A stretch of 64,000 bases of DNA from Dryococelus australis (GCA_029891345.1 CM057009.1:89265416-89329415), one strand, 5' to 3'; positions 27,794-39,290 are shown, numbered from the stretch's first letter. Made by a program: numbers and translations. Notes: generated by a model not told the origin, from the sequence alone.

Positions 27794-28171
27794 TTAGTAA
27801 CTGTTTTTTGCAAAACACTTCCTGCTGTAAGCATTACAGGCACTCTTATTTGTATATACCACACAACAGTTAACACATGGGTCGGTCTTGTAGACGGTGG
27901 AAAATCGACAGTGATTCTCTTCATGACATCTGGTACTGGCACACTTAGCGAATATCTTGCCACAATACTTGCACTCGCTTCCCGATGGGCGAACATTTCC
28001 TTTGCTCTTCTTGATATGTCTATACAGGTTATCGCCTTGGATGACCACAGCATCGCAGTTATCACAGTGGAATGCCTTGTATGATGGGCTGAACAAGCAA
28101 TATCCACTTTCATGATGGCGCGCATGGCAACTTTTACTGAAGATATTTCGACAATAGTAACACTGATACAT
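27794..28171 (-). CDS. C2HC zinc-finger ORF, four fingers in two pairs (element 2 core)
   Basis: The 125-residue ORF contains four C-x2-C-x12-H-x(3,4)-C modules at a spacing of 31-32 residues. Finger 1 is C4-C7-H20-C25 and finger 3 is C67-C70-H83-C88; both are complete. Finger 2 (C36-C39-H52) has Ser56 where the last Cys is expected. Finger 4 (C99-C102-C119) has Tyr115 where His is expected. Fingers alternate x4 and x3 spacing, and the linker C-x-F-S-x-x-Y-K recurs, so a two-finger pair was duplicated. The classical TGEKP linker is absent. Nucleic-acid binding is a family-level guess. The start is the first ATG, but the frame looks like an internal exon: upstream DNA (28250-28440) has repeats of the same spacer with stops. 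Expression is unknown. Confidence 0.55.
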   Translation of the reverse strand: MYQCYYCRNIFSKSCHARHHESGYCLFSPSYKAFHCDNCDAVVIQGDNLYRHIKKSKGNVRPSGSECKYCGKIFAKCASTRCHEENHCRFSTVYKTDPCVNCCVVYTNKSACNAYSRKCFAKNSY

Positions 28172-28239
28172 TAATGCTTACAGCGACTGTTCAGGGCCCC
28201 TTGCTATTTACAATACCGGCATTGTTATAGATGGTAAGT

Positions 28240-28445
28240 CTTCAACAATTTATTCCATCTTCGTATTGAAGCAAAGTACTCGATCTCTGTCGTAACATTG
28301 ATAAAGTAATGTCTGTAGCGACTCTTCAGGACCTATTGCTGTTGTTGATGCTGATGGTGTTATAGATTGTAAGTCTTCAGTGATTGATTCCATCTTCGTA
28401 TTGTAGCAGAGTACACAGTTGTAAGGTCTGCTTTCCACCACCAAG
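28240..28445 (-). repeat. Spacer repeats upstream of the zinc-finger ORF
   Basis: The minus strand holds two near-copies of a block of about 105-120 bp (TTCAATACGAAGATGGAAT / TACAATACGAAGATGGAATC, then GAAGACTTAC, then a GGxCCTGAA(G/C)AGTCGCT block, then a TATCAATGTTAC-like block). Translated, they repeat a TKMES...EDL...SIT...GPE(E/Q)SL pattern leading into Y-Q-C-Y. The copy next to the ORF has two stops. Confidence 0.6.
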
Positions 28446-28679
28446 CTCGCCAGCGAACTGACATCTGTGTTACATGATGTTGGCTTAAATACTGTTTATA
28501 CTTCATGCTAGTTTGCAATTCCAACCTTAGTAGATGACTGCTTGGTGCGAACATCAGCATGGTTGACGGACAGAAATATGTTACCTTATCAAGTAGATCG
28601 CTGTCTAGCCTGCGAGGTTGGCCTTACAACTTCTTTGCACTTGTTCATCTTATATGCTCAACTTAAGTCTTCATTTATG

Positions 28680-29130
28680 CAATTCCTTCTGTAAACATTC
28701 AATGGATACTTATTTGCATACACCATACTGCAGTTAATACTTGATTAGGTCTTATAGACAGTGGCAAATGGGTAGTTCCTATTTTCATGAAGTTTAGCAC
28801 CGGTGCAGTTGGCGAAATTACCTTTACACATCTTGTTATGTTCATACAGATTATCACTGCAGGTTAACACAGTGAAACAACTGGTATGTTGAACTAAACA
28901 TGCAGTTGCACCTTTAATGTCGGCGTGCATTACAACTGCGGCTAAAACTATTTCCACAATAACAACATTGATACTGTAGTGCTTGTAGCTACTCTTTAGA
29001 AACACTTGCTGTTGCCTATTCTGTCGGTGTTATGGTAAGTCTTCAACCATTGATGCCATCTTTAGTAGAGTACTCGGTCATTGTAGATGATTCCACTCGT
29101 GACGATCTGTCTTCCGCCATGGTTGTTGGC
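28680..29130 (-). pseudogene. Broken second copy of the zinc-finger cassette
   Basis: The minus strand from about 29130 reads an upstream spacer like that of the first copy, then Y-Q-C-C-Y-C-G-N-S-F-S-R-S-C-N-A-R-R-H followed by a stop. After a frameshift it continues D-N-L-Y-E-H-N-K-M-C, where the finger-2 Cys lost in the first copy is still present. Then comes a deletion of about 16 residues removing the C-x2-C of finger 3, and a remnant of finger 4 near 28690-28740. It lies about 0.9 kb upstream of the four-finger ORF, same strand and order, so it is a tandem duplicate. Confidence 0.65.
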
Positions 29131-29944
29131 GAGATTACATACATTCTTACGTGATGCAAGATTATACACTGTTTTCACAGCAGAACAACTAGTACATGTT
29201 ATCCATTTCAACTATCTCACTATAGGTCTGCTGAGTATGAATAAGTAGAAAAGCAATATGCATGATGCAGTGTTATACGGATAATCAACCTATTAATTAT
29301 CTAACCTAAGAATCCAACCATCAAACAACCATTCGTCTTTACACTTATAAAACTTTTAATGTTGGATACACATTTTTTCTTATTTCTCTAATAAACTCAT
29401 TTTATTTCATGTCAAGCACACATAGGAAGGAATTCTTTAGGTAGTTTGGTATGCAAGTTCATTAACTGTGTCATCAAGTGCTGCAAGTGATTTAAGCTTT
29501 CTATACGTCACAATAGCTGATAAAAATTATCTGACTTACAGAACAACGAATCATCATTTTCACTATACCTTCGCGATAAGAGAAAGACATTTTGGATTAT
29601 TTGTAGCGATATACACATGCAGCTTTTACATGTCTAAATATGATCTAGCTAATTCCTTGGATAATGTCATAGGATCTTCAACTTACTTACCGTCCATTCA
29701 AAATCTTCTGTTCTAGATAAAAAGAAACACAATAGTTTACTGACACTTAAAATATGCAGAAAAAAATTTATACCTTCGCAATTTGAAGCACTCTGAGAAA
29801 ATCCAATGACATGTTCAGTCAGAAGAAAAACCTTTAATTTATAGTCCTATATTATACATAATAATGTATATTCCATATCTTATAGATCATAATATATTTA
29901 TACCTATCTTATAGATAAATATATGTACCTAACATATATATGCT
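29131..29944. other. Inner right part of element 2 core, no gene recognised
   Basis: AT-rich, with one 82-codon plus ORF (29468-29716) that has no domain or mirrored partner. Confidence 0.35.
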
Positions 29945-29948
29945 TATA

Positions 29949-30182
29949 GGCTGTTCACTGTAAAGTGAACACTTTTTAAGGCCTTCCCAATAAGAATCAA
30001 CCATTAATAAATATATCTTATCGCAGCCTCAGGCATTAAATTATGAGGGTGGTGAAATGTATACACTGTGTTTATTGGTCACATTGCAATGTTTATTATA
30101 AAAAGCAGCAGGACGATGGAAATTGGTTGAAAGGAAAAATTTAGAATGGCCTTAAAAAGTGCTCACTTTACCGTGAACAGTC
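29949..30182. mobile_element. 234-bp MITE with TIRs of about 35 bp at the core/right-arm junction
   Basis: It begins GGCTGTTCACTGTAAAGTGA and ends with the complement of GACTGTTCACGGTAAAGTGA; both ends continue into ACTTTTTAAGGCC. TATA flanks each side (29945-29948 and 30183-30186), consistent with a TA or TATA target duplication. Right-arm homology to the left arm resumes at 30187. Its ends match those of the larger element at 55036-58719. Confidence 0.85.
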
Positions 30183-31339
30183 TATAGCTGGTATGGGTGG
30201 TTAGTATGATTGGATGGCATCTAGGAATTATGAGTGTGTGGATGTTATAGATGGTTAAATTATTAGTACTGATCTTATGATATCATTATTCAAGCTTATA
30301 ATTGGAATTGTTTAATTGGCTCGGCTGCTGGTATGGCTTTTTATATGTGTAACTGGTGAAGTTAGATGGGTCGAAATGGTAATCAATATAGTTGACTGTT
30401 ATTGATTAGCAAGTCTGAGGTATGGTGGAGATATGGTATATATCATTGACAGCATGAATGAGGTATGCTTGAGGTTAGAACGAATGATATGGTTCGGGGC
30501 TGTATGTTTTGGTCGGTATTGTTACCTGCTATGGTGGTTCGTTGATATAATCATATGGTATAGTATGTAGTTATGCTGGGTTGTTTGGCTTCCATGATGC
30601 ATGGCTGAGGCAAGCTAATGTCAAGTTAAAAGGTATTATATCTGTTTCGGTATTCAGTACCAATAGGTTATCGATATGACTGTTAAGTATGCTGGAGGTA
30701 TGATATCTGTTATGTTATAGTTGGTGGAGGGTTAATTTAATGGATGGTGTGGGGTGGTATGAAATGGGTAGTTCTTATGTTGCTAACGCTCTCTGATCTA
30801 TGTGGCATGACTGAAATATTCTGGGTTATAGTTAGTATAGTAGCCACTACTCCTAGTCAGCAGGGTTACTCTTATTTTGTTTTTGTATGACTGAGGTGTG
30901 ATGGTCTGCATTTTTAATTGGTATGGATTGTTGCTAGAGTGATTTATATTAATGTCTGGAATGATATTTTGACTGGTATCTGATACTATGACAAACATTT
31001 TGGAATTACGATTTTTGGTATAATTTAGTGAGTGTGGGCTGAGGAATGCTTGAATCCTTATCATATGAAATATACTCATATTTCTTATAACGATTAATAG
31101 AGCAGATATTCTAATTGGCCTCTAAAAATGTGGATACTTATGTGTCAGTGAAGAAATAGCATGTGCGAATAAAAAACAAAAAAAAATAGTTCGAATATGA
31201 ATTATAAGTTAAAAAATGTTGTATATTCATAGTAATAAGTATATATGCTACTCTTAAAGACTTATTCAATTTGTGGTGGCAGTGCTAAGTGCCTTTGGTG
31301 ATGATTGTAGCGGTGTTGGTGGTGGTGTAGGCGGTGGTA

Positions 31340-33000
31340 GTATGGCTGATTGAGTTTTTCTTTGTTTATAGGTGATGGCATGTTGGTTTTGTCTGGTATA
31401 AACTAGTAATAATGGTTGGTCTGGCCAAAAAATTGGCTTGATACACTTGGGTTATCAATAATGGTATGATAGGTGATATGTTTTCCAGTATATCTGCCTT
31501 GCGATTGCTGGTATATGTCGAATGGTGTGAACAGTATTTGTGTGTCGTCGAGTCATATAAGGCTAAGGTGTGCTCGAGTCAAATATTGTTTGGTATGGGT
31601 AGTCAGTGTATTTTCATTGGTGTCAGTCAGCATGGTGGATTGTATGAGAAGAAGTTGATTGTGTCACTGGTATGGACTGTATGTTTGCTTTATATGGTAT
31701 GTGTGGACGAATGATTGAGGTATGCTAGAGTTATAGGAGGCGATATGGTAGGAATATATAAGTGGTTTTGGTTTGTAGATTGTAGGCTATTCTCAGCTGT
31801 ATGGTTGCTTAGGTTATTGTGGATATTGAGCTTGGTGTATTTGGTGGTATGGCTGAATTGAGTTTTTCTTTGGTTATAGGAGATGGATTGTTGGGTGGTC
31901 CGGTAAGACTTGGTTAAAAATAGTTGGCATGGTGTTATAGTGAGTAGTATATATTTTGGCTGGTGTCGACCAGTAAAGCAGAAAATATGAGAAGTAAGTA
32001 AATTTTTGGTATGCTAAAGTGTGGGCTGAGGTGCACTCGAGTTATATTATGAGTATATTTTTAGGGCAGATGGCAGCGATATTTGTGTTTCGGAAGGTCT
32101 GAACTCTATAGTTTCTGTTAACTTGTGTTGTGAGGGATAGTACGATTGTTGTTTTGGGCAGTATGGGAGAATTGAGTTTTTCTTTGGTTATAGGTGATGG
32201 TATGTTTGTTGGTCTCGTAACAGTAAGTAATGATGGTTTGGCAGGTGGTAAGGTTGTTTGTGTTGCTGGTTGCTCTGATCTATATATTTGCTTTGTATGC
32301 TTGGGTTATCATGGATGGTATGTTGTGTGATGTGTTTTCCAGTATATATGTCTTGCGATTGATGGTATATGTCGAATGGTGGGGACAGTATGAGAGTGTC
32401 GACAAATCTTATAAAGCTAAGGTGTGCTTGAGTGTATTTTGACAAGTGTAAGTAAGCATGATGGATGGTATAAGAAGAAGTTGTCTGTGTCACTGGCATG
32501 GACTGTATGTTTGCTTTGATTGGCCTGTGTGAATGAATGATTGATTTATGCTAATGTTAAAGAGGGCGATATGTATGTTAGGTATAGGTGGTGTAGATTG
32601 GTAGATCAGGTTGAATGGGTGTTAGGTAATGAGCTGGTCTCACCTATAGAGTTGCTCGAGTTATGACAGATATTATGATTGATGGATTGGGTGGTGGGGA
32701 GGTTTGAGTTTTTCTTTGGTTATAGGTGATGGTAAGTTGGTTAGTCTGGTATCAGTCAGTAATGGGGGTTTTCAGATTGTAAGAATGTTTGCGTTGTGGG
32801 TTGGCCTGGACTATAGAATTCGCTTGGTATGCTTGGGCTATCATGGATTGTATGTTTTTCAGTATATATTTGCCTGGTGTCTGATGGCAATGATAAACAT
32901 GTTAATTGTACGATTTTTGGTAGTTTTAGTAGGTATAGGCTGAGTTGTGAATGAATTATAATATGCATGATGAGTATATTTAGTCTGGAATTGGTTGGTA
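31340..33000 (+). repeat. G/T-rich tandem unit, four copies, right arm
   Basis: A GAGTTTTTCTTTG(G)TTATAG marker occurs at about 31353, 31857, 32172 and 32704, followed each time by (G/A)TGATGG and a GGT(C/T)(T/C)(G/C)GTA-like block. A second shared block (GTTTTCCAGTATAT...GGTATATGTCGAATGGTG) occurs at about 31481 and 32334. The left arm shows only two copies (about 23695 and 24210). The ORFs here (31466-32943) are repeat products. Confidence 0.7.
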
Positions 33001-33772
33001 GAGCAGATGGTGTTAATGAGTTACATAGGCTGGTGTGGTACCTATGTAAGCAGCCAGGTTCCAGTTATGAAGCTTAGTTTGACAGTGGCAGCCGTGAAAC
33101 TTTGTCGTGAAGAAGAATATATGGCAAAGGGTTCTGGTTGGGCAATTGCTAGCATTAATAGTCTTGAGCTGTGTATAAGCAAATTATATTCCCTAGGTGA
33201 AAAGTGAGCATGCTGGTATAAAGATACAACATTAATGGTGTGGGTAACTTTAAGGTTTTTATTTTTATGTTTGTTGTCTGAAGTATGTGAATATATATAC
33301 ACTGGTGGCTGACTCCAATTCATTTATTCATTGAATTATATGTATGAAACCCAAGGATGTGAAAGACAAATAGCTGCTAAAAACAGTTTATAAAGTTGAA
33401 GTTTTGGATTTTGGAATCCAAATGCTAAAATTTATATCGTCGTGCACATAAGCATACAAACATTGGTATTTACCAAGCGATATGCAGGGAACTGATCTAC
33501 AGAGCTCTTTCGTGTCGTGCACAATCGCCATTACTATCCTCGCTCATATTATTTGGAAGACATTGACCACGTGTCTACACATGTAACTTCTACTCAGAAG
33601 AAATAAAGGTCACTAAATGTCCTGATATACATTTGGTTGAGAAAGTCTTACATCTCAGAGTAAGGAAAAAAATTCCTGTAAGATGGCTGGGGCTACCAAA
33701 ATCTACAGACAGCTGGGTGGGTATGAAAGACACAAGGGACGAGTAGGTTAGTTTTGTAAATGTCTGTCCTTT

Positions 33773-34111
33773 ATGCTGATTGTCGCTGGAGGTAGAGGTG
33801 TTAAGATAGCTGGAGCAGTTATTTCACAACATCAATCTTGTGTTCGTAACAAGACGAGGTTTTTGATGATGAGACGACTCAGTTCCTATGCCAAGTGGTT
33901 CACAGCAGAGTCGCCAGTGACATCATCTTCAGCATTTGAACCATTCCCTCGCATCTCGCTTAAGCCTTCGGGACGACTACATACACACGAAGAACAACCC
34001 ACTGGAGATTCGACATTGTTGACACCACCGCCATCGAGCAACGGTGTTGCATGCGGTACGTGGGAATCACCGTGTCTGTCAACACCAAGAAGTCCTGCCA
34101 AGTGTCCATAA
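33773..34111 (+). other. Mirrored ORF block, right arm of element 2
   Basis: A 112-codon frame begins after TTTATGCTGATTGTC and reads GGRGVKIAG...SQHQSCVRNKTRFLM, then a Ser/Pro-rich tail ending PRSPAKCP. It faces outward. An inward minus-strand frame over the same DNA (33886-34131) is also open here. The left arm has the same N-terminal peptide but diverges after RRLSSYAK. No family recognised; a codon-level comparison of the arms would show which frame, if any, was selected. Confidence 0.35.
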
Positions 34112-34268
34112 AACCCGGAAATATGATACATAAGTCATGTGATCAAAGAGTAGGCTACTATAATGGATGGTGTTGTACAGGAGCTCTGTAGGCTGCAAGA
34201 GACCCTTGCACATTAATGATACAAAATAAACATGGAAGAAATGTATTGATTTGCTAATAATATTATAT

Positions 34269-34282
34269 GGGGGGGGGGGGGG
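34269..34282 (+). repeat. Poly(G) run, 14 bases
   Basis: A homopolymer absent from the corresponding left-arm position (about 22070), so it arose after the arms separated. Confidence 0.9.
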
Positions 34283-34392
34283 ATGAACCACAGCAATACA
34301 TATGTGTTTGTAATTTATGTTCAGTAAAAACATTTTTTTTTGTTTCTTATACTTCATGTTTTATTATGTAATTGTAGATCCTATGATGTTCA

Positions 34393-34409
34393 TAAGATCT
34401 ATCAGAATT

Positions 34410-34482
<73 letters not shown>

Positions 34483-34513
34483 ATTCTGATAGATCTTATA
34501 TATATATATATAT
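34393..34513. repeat. Inverted repeat with (TA)n spacer in right arm
   Basis: TAAGATCTATCAGAAT (34393-34408) is the exact complement of ATTCTGATAGATCTTA (34483-34498), separated by TA dinucleotides. The layout matches the palindrome at 11018-11117. Confidence 0.9.
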
Positions 34514-34524
34514 TGGGTGACGAT

Positions 34525-34890
34525 TTTTGTTTTTAAAATATATTGTTTGAGAATATTTTATTACAATATAATTTTTAATATATTGTTTGAAGAATTTTAT
34601 TTTAAAATAATTGCTCCCATGATTTTTAATTGATGTTCTGTTTTTGAAACGATAAAGTGGCTTTTAAAAGCTTTCCATACACTTTAAAACCACTTTGGTA
34701 CATATTAAAAACTTTCAAAACTCATTAAGAATACATATACGACATATAAAGATTTTGAAGAAAAAAAATGGCCTTATAAACATCCTGGTTACATTTAAAT
34801 ATTTTTTGAACGAATATGATAGAATCTCAGGGCATTAGCGATAGGGCCTCACTATTTCGGGGTGATATGTATCTGGCGGACGAATTCTGA
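34525..34890 (+). repeat. First copy of a right-arm duplication
   Basis: TGTTTGAGAATATTT...GGTTTTAAAATA...ATAAAGTGGC...GGGCATTAGCGA matches 35232-35590 in the same orientation with moderate divergence. Only one equivalent exists in the left arm (about 21590-21920, inverted). Confidence 0.7.
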
Positions 34891-34939
34891 ACTACTTGGT
34901 AATAACAATTCTTTCATGTAGCATATCAAAAATTGAGTT

Positions 34940-35060
34940 TGCGTGTTTGGGGTCGTAGCTTAATGGTAACGTATCTAGTCGCAAGACCGGCGTGATGTGG
35001 CTTCTAAACCTAACGGTTCCAAACACAATGTTACAAATAGCGAGTTGATGCCCATAAGCT
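34940..35060 (+). mobile_element. tRNA-headed SINE-like sequence
   Basis: GTCGTAGCTTAATGGTAACG resembles a box A region, with GGCTTCTAAACC as a degenerate box B 45-50 bases on. It ends in an (AC)n/(TA)n tail, as many insect SINEs do. It separates the two duplicated segments. Confidence 0.5.
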
Positions 35061-35064
35061 AGAT

Positions 35065-35590
<526 letters not shown>

Positions 35591-35689
35591 AATCTCACTG
35601 AACCTGCATGGCCCATAGATAAAGAGCAGGGCGAAAGAGGTGGAACAGAAGAAAATTACTACAAAGTTAACTAGCGGAATTAATGTAAA

Positions 35690-36130
35690 TCCAATATGGC
35701 GTCACCAAAATGGCAGAATACAACATGGTGGAATCCAAGATGGCAGTCAGATGACCAGAATGACAGAGCAGGACGTCCTGGAATTCAATATGGTGGTGGG
35801 AATTGATGCAATACAAAATGCGGGTGGAGCGACTAATTGAACAAAGGTGAGAGATAAATGGCAAACGAATTGAAGAGAATGCAAGAGAGAAAAAGGGAGC
35901 ACTCGATGGAAACCCTTGGAATACAAGAGAGAAAGAATGCAAGGGAGGCAACATGGATTGATAGAGCACGAAGAAAAATGAATAAACAAGATGGCGGATG
36001 CCAAGGTGGAATGATAGAGCATGAATAAATCGAATCCTAGATGATTGCCAGAAAAATATGGCGACCAGAAATGATGTCATCCATGATGGCAGTGGTTGGA
36101 GCCGAAGCTGCCTCCTGATTCCTGTTTCCG
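35690..36130 (-). repeat. Subterminal AAGATGGC / ATATGGCG motif array, right arm
   Basis: Mirror of the 20510-21170 array, with CCAATATGGCG, CCAAGATGGC, CAAGATGGCGG and CATGATGGC. The minus-strand ORF of 175 codons (35667-36194) is the counterpart of the plus-strand ORFs in the left arm and has no domain. Confidence 0.6.
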
Positions 36131-36489
36131 CACCTACATTATTACACTTCTCGTGTATTAAGTGAAATAAGAACGAATAAACTAATATAAGCAATACAGA
36201 TTACTTTAAAATATGTTTCGTCTTTCAAAACACAATTTTACTAGATACTATGTATACTCATCCTTTTATTTCGTTCTCATGTCTTTCATTTCGTTTTCAT
36301 TTAATTATCGAAGTGCTCTGTTTAAAGATTCAAACTGCATATGATGTGTGAATAGAGTGCGCTCATATATAATACTATTCTTTTTAACAATCCTAATGGT
36401 ACCTATTAAACTAAAAACGAAAATTGAGGACATACCATTTAATCTTCAAGATTTCATAAACAAATGTAAGGCATCTATTTTCCTCTGAA

Positions 36490-36655
36490 TTTTTCAGTTT
36501 GGCTTGGTAGTGCAGATGGTAAGGTAACGGACTAAACTTGAAGTGGGAAAGGTGTGTGAACTCAATCTCGGCCACCTCCGGAAATGCCTTGTACCTGCTT
36601 AAATGGCAGTAAATTGCGTAATATAAATATACAACTATTGTAAATATTTTTATCC
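36490..36655 (+). mobile_element. tRNA-headed SINE-like insertion in a Tc1 fossil
   Basis: TTGGTAGTGCAGATGGTAAGG fits box A and GTGTGAACTCAATCTC fits a worn box B. The Tc1 reading frame breaks off at its right edge (about 36655), so this insertion, or a deletion with it, removed the transposase C-terminus. Confidence 0.5.
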
Positions 36656-37610
36656 ATGGGCATCTGGAACCATGCTGTCTGCAGTGCTTCCCACAACAGT
36701 TGAAGGGAGCGTGGTGGAATATACAGACGGCGAACACGACAAACGAGGTAGTCCCATAGATGTTGAATTGGATTGTGATAGGGGCTGTTCGAGGAACCGG
36801 GAAGAACTTTGAAGTCTTGATCGTGCTTTTCCAGCCATGTGAGGACACTTCTAGCTGTGTGGCAAGGCTCATTATCGTGCGGGAAGATCCCATCCTCCCG
36901 AGGAAATATAATCATCATATACGGTTAGACGTGATCGTCGAGGATGGATTCATAATCAAAATGATCAAGGGTGGCTTTCACATGGATGATGGGACCTAGG
37001 GAATAGCACGAGAACATTCCCCAGTCTATAACACTACCCCCGTCGCCTTGTGTTCGTCCAGCAATGGATGCAGGGTGTAGGTTCTCAGATGTTTCTCACC
37101 AGACACGCTGGCGTCCATCCATTATATGTAGCTGAAGCCACGAGTCGTCGGAGAAGACTACCCGTCGCCAATCAGCAGCAGTCCAGTCGCCATACTGTCC
37201 AGCAAATTCCGGCTGTTTTCGTTGATGCACTTGTGTTAGCACGGGTGCAGTCACACTCCCTATACTCCGGAGCCCCATTCGCAGAAGGGTTTGCTGAACT
37301 ATTGCAATAGACACGTGTCTGGATGCCCCTTGGTTCATTTGGAAGGTGAGCTGTTTACTGGAGCCTGTCGGACGGCCTTCACCCACCGTCGTAGTCTACG
37401 ATCACCTAGGGCATCAATGGCACGTGAAGTTCTGCAGTATCCATGACGGTTATTGCCAATGATGCCATTCGCCCACTCATGAAACGCCTTTACCACAAAT
37501 GCACGTGAACAATTCCCAAATGTCACTGTTTCCAAAATGCTGCCCCCTTTGACTCGAAAGCCGATGATCATCCCTTTTTGCAACTCAATTAAATTGCTTC
37601 CCTTACTCAT
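36655..37610 (-). pseudogene. Fossil Tc1-like transposase, C-terminally truncated
   Basis: Minus-strand frames in order: an N-terminal helix-turn-helix region starting ATG at 37608-37610 (MSKGSN..ELQKGMIIGFR..GGSI..T..F..CSR); W-R-R-V-V-F-S-D-D-S (37096-37386), first catalytic Asp; I-F-P-H-D-N-E-P-C-H-T-A-R (36562-36918), second Asp; and N-P-I-Q-H-L-W, where Gln stands in place of the third catalytic acidic residue (family: N-P-I-E-H-L-W). Frameshifts join the pieces and the usual final 40 or so residues are missing at the SINE. It belongs to a different Tc1 lineage from the fossil at 12955-13970, judging by the N-terminal and PNSP-region motifs. Confidence 0.85.
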
Positions 37611-37759
37611 GACAGTAGGAAGGGTACTGAGTACCGCCAGCCTGTCGGTCGCATTATACATCCGCTTCATCAACACACATCACTGGCCATACATCGTGGA
37701 CTACGCGCTACAGATGGCACTTCTAGCAGGTGGTCATATAAATATGATTCGACTGTGTG

Positions 37760-37771
37760 TATATATATATA

Positions 37772-37850
<79 letters not shown>
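37760..37850. repeat. (TA)n microsatellite next to the Tc1 5' end
   Basis: TA dinucleotides with GTATAT interruptions follow GACTGTGTG at 37751-37759. Tc1 elements insert at TA, so insertion into or beside this tract is natural. Confidence 0.9.
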
Positions 37851-38194
37851 ATGGAGCTCCATTTGACCAACAAATTTCGTAAGGTTTCTCTTTATGCAAA
37901 AAATGGAGTAGCAGAACTTTATACCCAAAGTAAATATTAATGGTGAAATAGGTCCCCGAAAATCCGAGAATGGAAATTGAGGAGTGGAAATAAGCGAAAT
38001 ATCGAAAACCAAGCGAGATGAAAGTACAATTTACGGAGGATTGTTTTAGGTTATTGGTATCTTCAACCTACGAGCAAACTCATTGTAAGAAATCTCCCAG
38101 TTATGAAAATGCTGACAGTATCTATGACAAACATCGACTGTGCTAATCCTACAGATAATTTTTGCCTGCAATTTATTAAAATAGCATCACATGA

Positions 38195-38700
38195 GTAATG
38201 GGTGTTATTCCATATCTCGGGGACCAATCAATCTATTCAAACCCAATTTTGCGCACAAGTAGTAGTACAGTAGGCCATGAAAATGTACATGGTTTCAGTG
38301 ACTCATTTGGTTTTCTCAAAATGACTGCCCTGTAAATATTCAAAGATAGTAAATTTTGTCTTCCAAAATTCAGACTGATTACAAGCGAAATTTATGCTAC
38401 GAATCCTTTCTCTGCAATGCATGACAGCTTATGGAACGAGGGGCTCTGGGTTAGAGTTCTGGGTAAGGCACGTTTGTATTTGTAATTCTATCACTGGTAT
38501 TGCATATATTCCTAGTTATATCTTTTATTATATCTCGGTCAGCAAGCCCTCAATGCCTACATACAATCTTTTCTTTTAAGAATTTCATCAAAACTATTTG
38601 CATCAATGAAGAGGAAAGTAGACTTATTAGTTATATCGACAACTTCTTATTTCTTTTCGTTCAGCTGCATGAGTTTCTTTTCATGCATGAGCAAACACAT
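38195..38700 (+). repeat. Relative of the 48-51 kb satellite plus its flank
   Basis: CCATATCTCGGGGACCAATCAATC...GCACAAGTAGTAGTACAGTAGGCCATG matches the last satellite monomer at 50035-50120. The next 300 bp (GACTGATT...GGTAAGGCACGTTTGTATTTGTAATT...TTAGTTATA) match 50640-51060, but without the 69-bp triplication. Confidence 0.65.
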
Positions 38701-38859
38701 GTTTCATAAAAAAAAACGTAGAAAATGTACGTTTATAAATTGTTGATATCTGCTGTAAAACCATTTCTTTTACTTCACCAACTTCATATCGCTTGCAACA
38801 CAAAATTTATCTCCCTTTCTAAATCGAGTTATCTCGCTTTCAACACCAACTTAATCTCT

Positions 38860-39054
38860 TCAGTTACTCATCGCCGACCTAGGAATTGTAACAGGCGATG
38901 GAACCATATTTTGACGTAGCAGAATCTTCTCGATCAAATACACTCCGGGAAACCTCGTAGGCTCGGTGTCGACATAGAAGTTGCCCCGAACAGGTACGTT
39001 GTCAAAATATTCGATATGATAGCTCCTCGGTGCGTAGTTTCTTATACGCCTCAT
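38860..39054 (-). other. Short coding-like frame, unassigned
   Basis: A minus-strand frame of 64 codons with a non-repetitive composition (RNYAPRSYHIEYFDNVPVRG, then a Pro/Val-rich stretch). APRSYxxxYxxxxVRxN faintly recalls the C-terminal end of Gypsy-type Pol proteins, but the match is too weak to assert. It abuts a SINE. Confidence 0.2.
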
Positions 39055-39057
39055 GCC

Positions 39058-39290
39058 ATGCGAGGTGGAATAGTTACAAGCAATTGGATACGCATTGGAG
39101 AGGATCTGGGTTCTACTCCCGATCTAGCCATCCTGATTTTGGTTTTAAATAGTTTTAAAAATGACTCCAAACGAATGTAAGGATAGGTCCTTAATACAGG
39201 TCGTGGCCAAGTCCTACTCCGACATTCTTATTGGAGCAACTTGTGTGTCTCTAAAGCCCCTGTCACTCTGTCAAATTTTCGCCTCCAACT
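39058..39290 (+). mobile_element. tRNA-headed SINE
   Basis: GGTGGAATAGTTACAAGCAATTGG acts as box A region and GGGTTCTACTCCC as a well-kept box B. A body (CCTGATTTTGGTTTTAAATAG...) and a CCGACATTCTTATTGGAGCAA tail region follow. Confidence 0.6.

Noticed and set aside
31466..32943. Val/Gly/Tyr-rich plus-strand ORFs in the element 2 right arm
   Set aside because: They are repeated readings of one tandem G/T-rich unit; the matching left-arm units are not open in the same frame.
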